Part shown: piece by piece, positions 9,201-19,204 of the stretch | How positions within the stretch are numbered: the stretch's first letter is position 1 | Layout of the letters: the number at the start of each line of letters is the position of its first letter | Assembly (NCBI GenBank): GCA_014155875.1 | Contig: JACEFZ010021421.1 | Location: forward strand, 586,001-650,000 | DNA length: 64,000 nt | Reading direction: 5' to 3' | Source of the DNA: Cepaea nemoralis | Lineage: Eukaryota; Mollusca; Gastropoda; Stylommatophora; Helicidae | The notes under the pieces: generated by a model | Told to the model about the DNA's origin: nothing | Seen by the model: the letters and a program-made list of their open reading frames with translations, nothing else | Database searches by the model: none | Program-made: the position numbers and the translations under genes

Positions 9201-12120
9201 CAAACATCAGTCCTGTACACTCCCATTAGTACAATGGCAACTACTGTAAGCAGTAGCATCACCTGATGGCAAGGGACACTGGCAACAGGGAAAGTTAACC
9301 CACAAGCAAACATCAGTCCTGTACACTCCCATTAGTACAATGGCAACTACTGTAAGCAGTAGCATCACCTGATGGCAAGGGACACTGGCAACAGGGAAAG
9401 TTAACCCACAAGCAAACATCAATCCTGTACACTCCCATTAGTACAATGGCAACTACTGTAAGCAGTAGCATCACCTGATGGCAAGGGACACTGGTAACAG
9501 GGAAAGTTAACCCACAAGCAAACATCAGTCCTGTACACTCCCATTAGTACAATGGCAACTACTGTAAGCAGTAGCATCACCTGATGGCAAGGGACACTGG
9601 CAACAGAGAAAGTTAACCCACAAGCAAACATCAGTCCTGTACACTCCCATTAGTACAATGGCAACTACTGTAAGCAGTAGCATCACCTGATGGCAAGGGA
9701 CACTGGCAACAGGGAAAGTTAACCCACAAGCAAACATCAATCCTGTACACTCCCATTAGTACAATGGCAACTACTGTAAGCAGTAGCATCACCTGATGGC
9801 AAGGGACACTGGCAACAGGGAAAGTTAACCCACAAGCAAACATCAATCCTGTACACTCCCATTAGTACAATGGCAACTACTGTAAGCAGTAGCATCACCT
9901 GATGGCAAGGGACACTGGTAACAGGGAAAGTTAACCCACAAGCAAACATCAATCCTGTACACTCCCATTAGTACAATGGCAACTACTGTAAGCAGTAGCA
10001 TCACCTGATGGCAAGGGACACTGGCAACAGGGAAAGTTAACCCACAAGCAAACATCAATCCTGTACACTCCCATTAGTACAATGGCAACTACTGTAAGCA
10101 GTAGCATCACCTGATGGCAAGGGACACTGGCAACAGGGAAAGTTAACCCACAAGCAAACATCAAGTCCTGTACACTCCCATTAGTACAATGGCAACTACT
10201 GTAAGCAGTAGCATCACCTGATGGCAAGGGACACTGGCAACAGGGAAAGTTAACCACAAGCAAACATCAGTCCTGTACACTCCCATTAGTACAATGGCAA
10301 CTACTGTAAGCAGTAGCATCACCTGATGGCAAGGGACACTGGCAACAGGGAAAGTTAACCACAAGCAAACATCAAGTCCTGTACACTCCCATTAGTACAA
10401 TGGCAACTACTGTAAGCAGTAGCATCACCTGATGGCAAGGGACACTGGCAACAGGGAAAGTTAACCCACAAGCAAACATCAATCCTGTACACTCCCATTA
10501 GTACAATGGCAACTACTGTAAGCAGTAGCATCACCTGATGGCAAGGGACACTGGCAACAGGGAAAGTTAATCCACAAGCAAACATCAGTCCTGTACACTC
10601 CCATTAGTACAATGGCAACTACTGTAAGCAGTAGCATCGCCTGATGGCAAGGGACACTGGCAACAGGGAAAGTTAATCCACAAGCAAACATCAGTCCTGT
10701 ACACTCCCATTAGTACAATGGCAACTACTGTAAGCAGTAGCATCGCCTGATGGCAAGGGACACTGGCAACAGGGAAAGTTAACCCACAAGCAAACATCAG
10801 TCCTGTACACTCCCATTAGTACAATGGCAACTACTGTAAGCAGTAGCATCGCCTGATGGCAAGGGACACTGGCAACAGGGAAAGTTAATCCCACAAGCAA
10901 ACATCAGTCCTGTACACTCCCATTAGTACAATGGCAACTACTGTAAGCAGTAGCATCGCCTGATGGCAAGGGACACTGGCAACAGGGAAAGTTAATCCAC
11001 AAGCAAACATCAGTCCTGTACACTCCCATTAGTACAATGGCAACTACTGTAAGCAGTAGCATCGCCTGATGGCAAGGGACACTGGCAACAGGGAAAGTTA
11101 ATCCCACAAGCAAACATCAGTCCTGTACACTCCCATTAGTACAATGGCAACTACTGTAAGCAGTAGCATCGCCTGATGGCAAGGGACACTGGCAACAGGG
11201 AAAGTTAATCCCACAAGCAAACATCAGTCCTGTACACTCCCATTAGTACAATGGCAACTACTGTAAGCAGTAGCATCGCCTGATGGCAAGGGACACTGGC
11301 AACAGGGAAAGTTAACCCACAAGCAAACATCAGTCCTGTACACTCCCATTAGTACAATGGCAACTACTGTAAGCAGTAGCATCGCCTGATGGCAAGGGAC
11401 ACTGGCAACAGGGAAAGTTAACCCACAAGCAAACATCAGTCCTGTACACTCCCATTAGTACAATGGCAACTACTGTAAGCAGTAGCATCGCCTGATGGCA
11501 AGGGACACTGGCAACAGGGAAAGTTAACCCACAAGCAAACATCAGTCCTGTACACTCCCATTAGTACAATGGCAACTACTGTAAGCAGTAGCATCGCCTG
11601 ATGGCAAGGGACACTGGCAACAGGGAAAGTTAACCCACAAGCAAACATCAGTCCTGTACACTCCCATTAGTACAATGGCAACTACTGTAAGCAGTAGCAT
11701 CGCCTGATGGCAAGGGACACTGGCAACAGGGAAAGTTAACCCACAAGCAAACATCAGTCCTGTACACTCCCATTAGTACAATGGCAACTACTGTAAGCAG
11801 TAGCATCGCCCTGATGGCAAGGGACACTGGCAACAGAGAAAGTTAACCCACAAGCAAACATCAGTCCTGTACACTCCCATTAGTACAATGGCAACTACTG
11901 TAAGCAGTAGCATCGCCTGATGGCAAGGGACACTGGCAACAGGGAAAGTTAACCCACAAGCAAACATCAGTCCTGTACACTCCCATTAGTACAATGGCAA
12001 CTACTGTAAGCAGTAGCATCGCCTGATGGCAAGGGACACTGCAACAGGGAAAGTTAACCCACAAGCAAACATCAGTCCTGTACACTCCCATTAGTACAAT
12101 GGCAACTACTGTAAGCAGTA
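6293..12120 (+). repeat. 106-bp satellite, about 55 tandem units, amplified from inside SINE-A
   Basis: The unit begins GCCTGATGGCAAGGGACACT, continues through GGGAAAGTTAATCCACAAGC and CAGTCCTGTACACTCCCATT, and ends TGTAAGCAGTAGCATC. Span/106 = 55.0. Unit 1 (GCCTGATGGCCAGGGACACTGGTAATAGGG) is closest to SINE-A, and later units drift. Several units are 105 or 107 bp. Each unit has two inverted repeats: TGTAC/GTACA with a 10-nt loop and CTACTG/CAGTAG with a TAAG loop. The 106-bp period is not a multiple of three, so overlapping ~70-codon minus-strand frames recur once per unit. I treat them as non-coding. The array sits in the KIF4 intron between exons 3 and 4. Confidence 0.95.
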
Positions 12121-12210
12121 GGATGTGTGTGGACTACGCCTGAGTTTAAAGCGAGACATCAGCACACCGGAAGTTTAAAAGTGAATGTTTTTGTCCATTC
12201 AGCCATGCTG
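12121..12210. repeat. SINE-A 3' end followed by a reversed SINE-A head
   Basis: Bases 12121-12165 (GTGTGTGGACTACGCCTGAG...) match the 3' end of SINE-A copies at 15.6 kb and 53.0 kb. Bases about 12163-12210 (ACATCAGCACACCGGAAG... to CATTCAGCCATGCTGAC) are the tRNA-like SINE-A head in reverse orientation. Confidence 0.65.
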
Positions 12211-12449
12211 ACCTCGATGATTTGATTACACGCATGTCCAGTCCACAACAAGGTCACTTGTATACATATATATATTCAAGTAGTGTGTTTTTCATGTAGT
12301 TATATCGGTGAGTGTTTGTTGTCTGTGTGCTGAGAACAGCTTTGGCCGAAACGCCAATTTTGTCATTTGTAACTGTATCATAGTAAAGCTCACTGCCTAC
12401 TTCTCGGTTTTTAATGTGATTTACTCATAATATTTTGCATTGGTACTAG
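12211..12449. other. Intronic spacer with a weak hammerhead-like motif
   Basis: No gene. TA-rich around 12262-12275. CTGAGAACAGC...GGCCGAAACG at 12330-12353 recalls the catalytic core left by Penelope-like elements, but one core base does not fit. Confidence 0.25.
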
Positions 12450-12712
12450 TTAAATACCGGTCTCCGTGGCCAAAGGCTTGCAAACGCGGTTCGTGAGCCG
12501 CTTACCAGGCGTTGGAAACTCAGCTGTGACCGATTTGTGCAGCAGACCGTGTCGCATTGTGTTATAACGTATTGGTATGGGAGCCGGTCGTTCAGAAAGC
12601 AATGGCAAACTACTCAACGTAAAACTTGCTTAGTACATCAACAGCAGCTGAAAAATGCTAGTGATGACTGCACCGTCCTGTAAGGGATGTGCAACATTAA
12701 AAAAAAAAAACT
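12450..12712 (+). repeat. SINE-2, near full length, with poly(A)
   Basis: The tRNA-like head CTCCGTGGCCAAAGGCTTG and GGTTCGTGAGCC is followed by GGGAGCCGGTCGTTCAGAAA, GCAATGGCAAACTACT and CCTGTAAGGGATGTGCAAC, then an A10 tail. A parallel copy is at 21213-21455, and many reversed tail-containing copies exist. Confidence 0.75.
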
Positions 12713-12954
12713 AGTTAAAGTTGTGTTTTATGGTCTCCCACTATTTCAGTCGCCATGAGGATTCTAGACAAGGGAGTGTCTAGTTAAACTACTCTCAGGT
12801 TTTATAAGTGTGTGTCCTATACAGCGCTGCCTTTTCCTCACCGCTTGGTTCACTGTAAGCAACAAATATGACCTCTTGATTCACTGGAAGCAGCAATACT
12901 ATCACACATATGTTACTAGGCACACAAGCCCTCAAAACCATGTATTTTTTATGT

Positions 12955-13330
12955 TTGCTATCTTTAGATATCCCAAGGCGGCCGAGGAAATGCTTTAAAG
13001 ACACTCTGAAAATCTCACTGAATGCTTTTGGAATTCATCATGACACCTGGGAGACTGCAGACAGAGACCGAAATTCGTGGCGTGCATCATCATTATGAAA
13101 GGGTGCAGTCACTTGTGACGCAACCAGGACTGCAAGAGCTGTGAAGAAAAGACAGAACAGAAAAACCACTGCAAGAAATCCTCCTCCAGAAACGTCAAGC
13201 ATTCTTTGTCCATATTGTCAAAGAACATTTCGAGCCAAAATAGGCCTTATCAGCCATCTTAGAACTCACGGCTCCATAATTTCAACCCCACTGGATGAAA
13301 TGAATGGTCATCATCATTCTTGATGGACAA
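12955..13330 (+). pseudogene. Zinc-finger-tailed LINE remnant (C-terminus)
   Basis: Frame-shifted translation gives RRPRKCFKDTLKISLNAFGI, TWE.ADRDRNSWRA, then from 13141 a single C2H2 finger CPYCQRTFRAKIGLISHLRTH. This combination is the familiar C-terminus of a common LINE polyprotein, not a host zinc-finger gene. Stops and at least one frameshift separate the two parts. It ends about 50 bp from KIF4 exon 3, on the opposite strand. Confidence 0.7.
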
Positions 13331-13379
13331 ACAACACATATAACAACAACAACACCTTTAGATAAGATCGTATATTTAC

Positions 13380-13469
13380 CTTGATACCTCCATGTGTCTC
13401 TTCTCTGATTGTCAGACATTCCCTCTGTGTTGTCGGAACCAACAGATCATTCAGTTCTTCATTGTATAT
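13380..13469 (-). CDS. KIF4: KIF4 coding exon 3
   Basis: Thirty codons, IYNEELNDLL through ETHGGIK, in phase 0 at both ends. The acceptor is ATTATAG (AG at 13471-13470) and the donor GTAAAT starts at 13379. The IYNEE..DLL sequence is a kinesin-wide signature after the P-loop half of the motor. Confidence 0.9.
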
Positions 13470-13589
13470 CTATAATAAAATCAAATAAACAATTATAACA
13501 TTTTACTAATTTCTCAGTCATTAATAAAGTAACAGTAAAGCTTCATAAAGTAGAAAGTAAAGCTTCATAAATAAAACAAGTTAAAAAGT

Positions 13590-13815
13590 TAGTTGCATAT
13601 CCTTTACAGGACATGACAGTCAACTCCAGCATTTCTTGGCTGTTTGTGATTCCTGGGCAAGATTATGTTCAGTAGTTTGCCATTGCTTTCTGAACATACC
13701 ATTGTATAGAAACCAACGCAAGGCGGTCTGCTTCCAAATCACCAGCAGCTGTGTTTCGAATTGCTAATCGGGATTGCTAATTGCATTCATAACCCCTTTG
13801 CCACAGAGCCGACAA
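13590..13815 (-). repeat. SINE-2 copy
   Basis: It contains CCTTTACAGGACATGACAGT, TCAGTAGTTTGCCATTGCTT and CCAACGCAAGGCGGTCTGCT in the reversed SINE-2 order. It lies in the KIF4 intron just upstream of exon 3. Confidence 0.65.
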
Positions 13816-13932
13816 TAAAGTAAAACTTCATAAATAAAGTAGCCAGGCTCCCGGCAACACCAGATTATGACACAACCTAACTTCCAGGAAGACAGACAGG
13901 ATCACCAGGTGAATGAACTAGCAATCATCACC

Positions 13933-14875
13933 ATGTGCCATGCATGTCTCAGATCAGGTCTTTGTTCCTGTCCTGTTGTGCCATTTGGTCTAGCCAAGTA
14001 GGTATTTCACATCAGGTCTTTGTTCCTGTCCCGTTGTGCCATTTGATCTAGCCATGTAGGTATTTCAGATCAGGTCTTTGTTCCTGTCCCAGTTGTGCCA
14101 TTTGATCTAGCCAAGTAGGTATTTCACATCAGGTCTTTGTTCCTGTCCTGTTGTGCCATTTGATCTAGCCATGTAGGTATTTCAGATCAGGTCTTTGTTC
14201 CTGTCCCAGTTGTGCCATTTGGTCTAGCCATGTAGGTATTTCAGATCAGGTCTTTGTTCCTGTCCCAGTTGTGCCATTTGATCTAGCCATGAAGGTATTT
14301 CTTCTTCTGCGTTCATCCGGATTTTTTTCGGATGTGACTGCGTTGTGCCTGTTTACAGCAGAGCTGCGTTCTTGCGCCGTTAGGCCGACACATCCGACTT
14401 CTACGGGCATTTGTTGACCGGGTTAACCTTCCCGGGAAGTAGGTATTTCACTTCAGGTCTTTGTTCCTGTCCCGTTGTGCCATTTGATCTAGCCATGTAG
14501 GTATTTCAGATCAGGTCTTTGTTCCTGTCCCAGTTGTGCCATTTGATCTAGCCAAGTAGGTATTTCACATCAGGTCTTTGTTCCTGTCCCGTTGTGCCAT
14601 TTGATCTAGCCAAGTAGGTATTTCACATCAGGTCTTTGTTCCTGTCCCGTTGTGCCATTTGATCTAGCCATGTAGGTATTTCAGATCAGGCCTTTGTTCC
14701 TGTCCCAGTTGTGCCGTTTGGTCTAGCCATGTAGGTATTTCAGATCAGGTCTTTGTTCCTGTCCCAGTTGTGCCATTTGATCTAGCCATGTAGGTATTTC
14801 ACATCAGGTCTTTGTTCCTGTCCCAGTTGTTCCTGTCCTGTTATGCCATTTGGCCTAGCCATGTAGGTATTTCAG
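13933..14875 (-). repeat. 58/59-bp satellite derived from the LINE-D 3' tail
   Basis: About 13 units of TAGGTATTTCAGATCAGG... through CTTTGTTCCTGTCCCAGTTG and TGCCATTTGATCTAGCCA. Two unit types are interspersed: CACATCAGG with CCCGTTG, and CAGATCAGG with CCCAGTTG. The unit aligns along its whole length with the LINE-D tail near 48960-49025 (GATCAG.TC..TGTTTCTGTC..., GCCA.G.GGCCAAGCCAT.CAGGTATTT). The left edge (CCATGTGCCATGCATG) also looks like the LINE-D terminus. Interrupted by SINE-4 at 14302-14440. Confidence 0.85.
14302..14440 (-). repeat. SINE-4 (GAA-tailed) inserted in the 58-bp satellite
   Basis: The 139-bp insert starts with TTCTTCTGCGTTCATCCGG and ends TTGACCGGGTTAACCTTCCCGGG. Both sides carry AGGTATTTC (14293-14301 and 14441-14449), read as a target-site duplication. 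This places the insertion after the array formed. Confidence 0.85.
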
Positions 14876-15415
14876 TCTTAGTCTTCCTCTTGCTCATTTC
14901 CCACAAAGCTGCCACTAAAGTTTACATCTCCTTATGACATGACTAAATAATCTTTACTTCTCATTCTTCTTTCACCATTTCTTCGCCATGTCATCTCCCA
15001 GTGCAGCCCAAAACCTGAACCAACTCACACTACAATGGCTTGGATTTTGTAGCTTAAGTTTTGTATGTAATAAGGCAACCAGACACAGACCAACCCTCCC
15101 AGGTCATCTCTCATGACATGCATGGTAGGTCACTCTATGACTTTTCTTTCCTTCACTTATGCGCCCCAGCAACATGCTGGCATTAATCTTTACTGTCTAC
15201 ATTTAATTTTTCAAATTAATGTGTGGGTTTTATCTGTATCTTCAAGGACTGCCTCATTTGTTGTTCTGTCCACCCATGTTCTTTGTATGTTCCACAGGAC
15301 CCACAAAGTTGCTGCCATTAGATGTTTCCAGGACTTGTCTGATTAGTGTCCATGTCTCATATGCATACAAGGTCAGCAAAGCCAAACGGAAAAAAGAGCT
15401 CACTCTTAAAATTCT
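14876..15415. other. Intronic spacer, no gene recognised
   Basis: No coding match. The stretch around 14930-15135 ends in a phrase like the dispersed repeat at 52.3-52.7 and 58.7-58.95 kb (TCTCATGACATGCATGGTAGG), so it is probably an old copy. Confidence 0.35.
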
Positions 15416-15660
15416 AGTGTGCTGATGCAAAGGTAGCGGGTTAAATCCCTACACTGGTGTGTTGGACTAAAATATTGACTTCTCTTCCTTGACTTGGGGA
15501 TGTAAATTACAAGTACCTCAGAGAGTGGGCTCGCTTGATGGCATGAGGTAATAGGGAAAGCTAATCTAGACATAAAAAATAAGTTCAATGCACTGCATAT
15601 GCATGGACTATGCTTGAGTTCAAAGCAAGCTAAGTTACCTATGGGTTGAGATAGCCACTC
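15416..15660 (+). repeat. SINE-A copy, 5' truncated
   Basis: Starts at TGTGCTGATGCAAAGGTAG (B-box half) and continues through TGGACTAAAATATTGACTTC and CTTGACTTGGGGATGTAAAT to the GGAAAGCTAATC block and ATGGACTATGCTTGAGTTC tail. It has a single copy of the segment that is amplified at 6.3-12.1 kb. Confidence 0.75.
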
Positions 15661-15959
15661 CCAGGTCAAGCCTTCTCAGTCCCCACTGTTGTTTATCCAT
15701 TGTGATGTGTGAGAGGGACTTGCATGATCTAATGACCCCAAGAGCTATGCTGATGGTAGCACAGCTAATGGAAGGGTCTCCCATGTTGGATAGGTCAAGG
15801 GATAGGTACCTGATGAAGCAGTACACAAACCTGCTGCCTTGTATGCAGACTGGCAACAGTCAAAGGCTAGGAAAAACAAACCCAAAACTGCTGGTTGAAG
15901 TCATAGGTACTGAGCCACAGACTTGAAGACACAGTGCAAAGCAACTTGATGAAGTCACC

Positions 15960-16290
15960 CTCCTTAGTTCCCTCTTATGACATGTATAGTAGGCGGCTTA
16001 GGGCGGAGGACCGCAATTAGGAGGGTACAAGCCTAATCCTGGTGTGAGGAAATGCAACCTAAAGACTAAATGTTATGACAGACCAGGCCCTAAGCCTTGG
16101 TCAGCAACTTATCTAGGATGAAAGCTCTGACAGGTGGACAGTTAAGAGCATTGCTTTGTTGATCCGGCAGCTTGTCTTGTTCCAGACGTATTGGTGTTGC
16201 CTTTCTCTGGAGTAAACTAGACAGGCCAAGAAAGGAATCATGCTGCATGATCAACACATGGTCTCTAAATTCAGCCCAGACTTTGTGCTA
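15960..16290 (+). repeat. Dispersed repeat, inverted partner of 20205-20790
   Basis: GAAATGCAACCTAAAGACTAAAT, GCCTTGGTCAGCAACT, GAGTAAACTAGACAGGCCAAG and ATCATGCTGCATGATCAACA all match the reverse complement of the 20.2-20.8 kb block. This copy lacks the SINE-3 insertion found there, so it serves as the empty site. Confidence 0.75.
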
Positions 16291-16505
16291 AGGAGAGGTT
16301 AAAGTCCACTAGACAAACTATCATCTATCAAGACGGAAAAGTGCCAATCAGTAGGCCGTTTTACTACTTTTAGCTCCCTTCATGGAGCCCAAGTCAAACA
16401 TAGACAATTCATTCCTCTACTACAGAATTATCATAAAAGAACAACAACAGTAAAAACTTCAGAAATGTCAAAAGGACAATAACGTTTAAAACACTGCATA
16501 TTTAC

Positions 16506-16699
16506 CTCCATGTACGAAACCCGGACAGTAAACTGCACATTGTCCTGGTCCTGAATGTGCTGAAATAAGTCCCGCAGCACCCTGGGAATCACGCCCATGT
16601 CATCCTCGTCTGCTTCCAAAGAAGCCTCGTAACATCCCCCCATAGTGTATGTTTTACCACTGCCTGTTTGTCCGTAAGCCAGAATCGTAGCATTGTAAC
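16506..16699 (-). CDS. KIF4: KIF4 coding exon 2 (P-loop)
   Basis: It completes a split Gly codon and then encodes YNATILAYGQTGSGKTYTMG and on to RVSYMEV's Glu. The GQTGSGKT P-loop binds ATP phosphates. GVIPRVLRDLF follows as in KIF4 orthologues. The acceptor is TGTTTAG (AG at 16701-16700) and the donor GTAAATATG starts at 16505. Confidence 0.92.
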
Positions 16700-16849
16700 C
16701 TAAACAGCGAGATGAACAGATACATGTGTAGACACATGCCTTCAAACAAAACATTCTAGAAACTATTACTACAGCATTTACCACGGCTAGTGCTCGCTTG
16801 GAAGATCTTGAAGTGTGAGGATTGTTTACTCCCACTTACACCATGCAGA

Positions 16850-17265
16850 ATCTAGGCTTCTTTTTAACTTCACTTTGGACTGATAACCCCCGAACTAGTG
16901 GATATGAAAGAGTCAATGGGTTGACAACCTATTTTTAAAATTTAGTCCCACTTTCAGCTTCAGAAACCTGCAATGAGCATATGCTCATGTGTATACAAGT
17001 CCCTGTTTTTACAGAGATGACAATTAAACACTAACAGCCACTTTGTTATGAATCCAGTCCAACTTTTCTCTAAGTATACTTCTTTACAACTCTTCTTTGT
17101 TCCTCTTTCTGCTACTCAAAACACACCCCCTCCCTCCCCACACACAGAAAAGATAAATTACTTTATCAAGGATTCAAACTCGGGACTCCCAAATGAAACC
17201 TGGCCATTCAAGCCATTCGGCCAGATGCTCCTTTGTTATATATCCAGTCCACATGTTGTACATGT
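16850..17265. other. Intronic spacer, no gene recognised
   Basis: Between KIF4 exon 2 and exon 1. The 17150-17230 part (AGGATTCAAACTCGGGACTCCC...) resembles a reversed tRNA-like SINE head, but the family is not clear. Confidence 0.3.
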
Positions 17266-17269
17266 TTGG

Positions 17270-17560
17270 TGTGGTTAGGTTTTAGTTAAGAATCACCTTC
17301 ACTGCAGAGATATCTCCTCTCATAGATCTCAACAGGAGCATTTCAGCAGAGTGCACAAACTCTGCAGCACCAGCCAGGATCCAACTGTGTGTGTACCAGA
17401 ATCCCATCCTATCAATATTATTTTTGTGGGTAGGTTCTCCCAGAGTGCAATGTCCAGCCTGTGCCGCTGCCAGCTCTTTGTTTCCAATTGCCTAGGGATT
17501 TTCAACGTCTGCACAGGCCATCCAAGTTTGTCACCCTTGTTCAAAAAGGTTAGACATAGA
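17270..17560 (-). repeat. Diverged SINE-5-like copy
   Basis: It shares the order GCACAAACTCTGCAGCACC..AGGATC, GGGTAGGTT, CCCAGAGTGCAATGTCC.., CAATTGCCTAGGGATTTTC and ACAGGCCATCC with SINE-5 at 3.2-3.6 kb, at much lower similarity. Confidence 0.5.
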
Positions 17561-17639
17561 ATGCACTACTAGCCCAAGGTCTGGAGAAGTAGTTCGCCCT
17601 TTGAATTATTGTATATAAAACAATAAGTAACTTACAAGG

Positions 17640-18690
17640 TCCACCTATTCTAAAAGAAGAAGTCACTGACGATGTCAAACGTAAAGAAAAGAAAAACAAC
17701 TGGGCCAGATAGAATCACAATAGAAGTACTGGGAGAATTTGAAGTAGATATATTAAGCAAAATGTTGAATGATATTTACAGCTTAGTTTAGTTTAGTTTT
17801 AGTTTACAGTGGATATTTACTGATACTTTCTTAAATCTGTATTTATAGCTTTACTAAAAAGACCAGGAGCAATTGAATACGAGGATTTTGGTATAATTAA
17901 CCTCATAAACCATGTCACTAAGCTTCTACTAAGAATTATAATGAGAAGTACAAGAAAGAAAATAAAAATGGAAATTGGTGAAGAACAGTATGGATTTGCG
18001 GAAGGAAAGGGTACAAACAATGCAATATATATATCTATTATGGACACTAACAGAAAGATCAAGAGAGACACAGAAAGACATATATTTGTGCTTCATAGAT
18101 TATACTAAGGCATTTGATAAAGTAAAACGTGATGAACTGATTAAAATGTTGAAAGATATCAACATTGATGGGAAAGATCTCAGAATAATAAATAATATTT
18201 ACTGGAACCAAGTAGCAGCAATTAAAATGGGAAATAATGAGGGCAATTATGAACAAATAAAGCTAGAAGTACAACAGAGATGTGTCTTATCACCAGATCT
18301 CTTCTCCCACTATAGCGAAGTAATAATGAGAGAGATCAAAGAGATGCCAGGAATACTAATCAAAGGTTACAATATAAACAACTTACGCTATGCTAATAAC
18401 ACAGTATAGGTAGCTGATAATGCAAAAGATCTACAACAATTGTTGGACACTGCAGTAACAGAGAGTGCATTGAAAGGACTCTCCTTGAATGTCAAGAAAA
18501 CAGTAACAATGGTGATATCAAAGAAAAAGGTGACACCAAAATGTGAAATGGAAATAGAAGGGAAAATTATTAACCAAGTTGATAATTCTAAATACCTAGG
18601 GGCATTTATAAAATCAGATGTAAGATGCTCAACAGAGATTAAGCACAGAATAGGGCCAGCTGGCAGGGCACTTGATGAAGATGATGATAT
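17640..18690 (+). pseudogene. LINE-D reverse transcriptase remnant with mutated active site
   Basis: Frames joined across stops read GPPILKEEVTDDVK, TTGPDRITIEVLGEF, then from 17880 IINLINHVTKLLLRIIMR, EEQYGFAEGKGTNNAIY, CFIDYTKAFDKVKRDEL, QQRCVLSPDLFSHYSEVIMR and NNLRYANNTV. The catalytic YADD has become YANN, followed at once by a stop, so the enzyme is dead. The C-terminal SLNVKKTVTMVISKKK and NSKYLGAFIKSD follow. A short TTAGTTTAGTTTTAG insert interrupts it at about 17785. Confidence 0.8.
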
Positions 18691-18867
18691 AAAACCCACG
18701 CAATCCTGAGAAACAAACCAGGTTTGCTTGAGCCAGAGGCAGATGCCTTAACTCTTTGCCACTCTGTCCCATATGTACTTCCTGCCGCATATTACAAGAG
18801 AATACTGAACACAGAAAAGTGGTTTTTATAACGAATGTTGTGAATACTTGAACTGTCAGAGACCCAA

Positions 18868-18990
18868 GAGGGTTAACCAAGTCAAAAAATTCCTGATGGA
18901 AGTTGGATGTGTCAGCTGAAAGATGCAAATATCACAGCTCTGCTGTAAACAGATACAACGCATTTACGTCCCAAACAAACATTTCAGAGG
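18868..18990 (+). repeat. SINE-4, diverged copy
   Basis: GGGTTAACCAAGTCAAAAAA, GGATGTGTCAGCTGAAAGAT, ACAGCTCTGCTGTAAACAGA and TACAACGCATTTACGTCCC match the SINE-4 order, together with the 41.9-kb copy, which shares its ATCACAGCTCTGC form. Confidence 0.65.
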
Positions 18991-19204
18991 AATGAAGAAC
19001 TGCCAAAGTAAATGAGTATCTGAAAAAGACTAATAAAAGAAGAACATCGTATACCACTATTAGAAAGGGACCAACAGTGTTCTTTGATTGCATCATGAGA
19101 AGAAAAGCATTAGAAGGTGCTGTGACGACTAGAACAATCAGTGGCAGAAAAAGCAGAGCAAGACAAATGATGCTGGAAGATCTAAGATAGTAGCAATCAA
19201 CAGA

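Noticed and set aside
6197..12091. Dozens of overlapping ~70-codon minus-strand ORFs (MFACGLTFPVASVPCHQ...)
   Set aside because: They repeat exactly with the 106-bp satellite, overlap each other and cannot be separate genes. The sequence is SINE-derived.
6293..12120. CRISPR array
   Set aside because: Repeats are directly tandem with no unique spacers, no cas genes, and the genome is animal.
17817..18071. Hydrophobic minus-strand ORF resembling a membrane protein
   Set aside because: Antisense shadow of the AT-rich LINE-D reverse transcriptase remnant.
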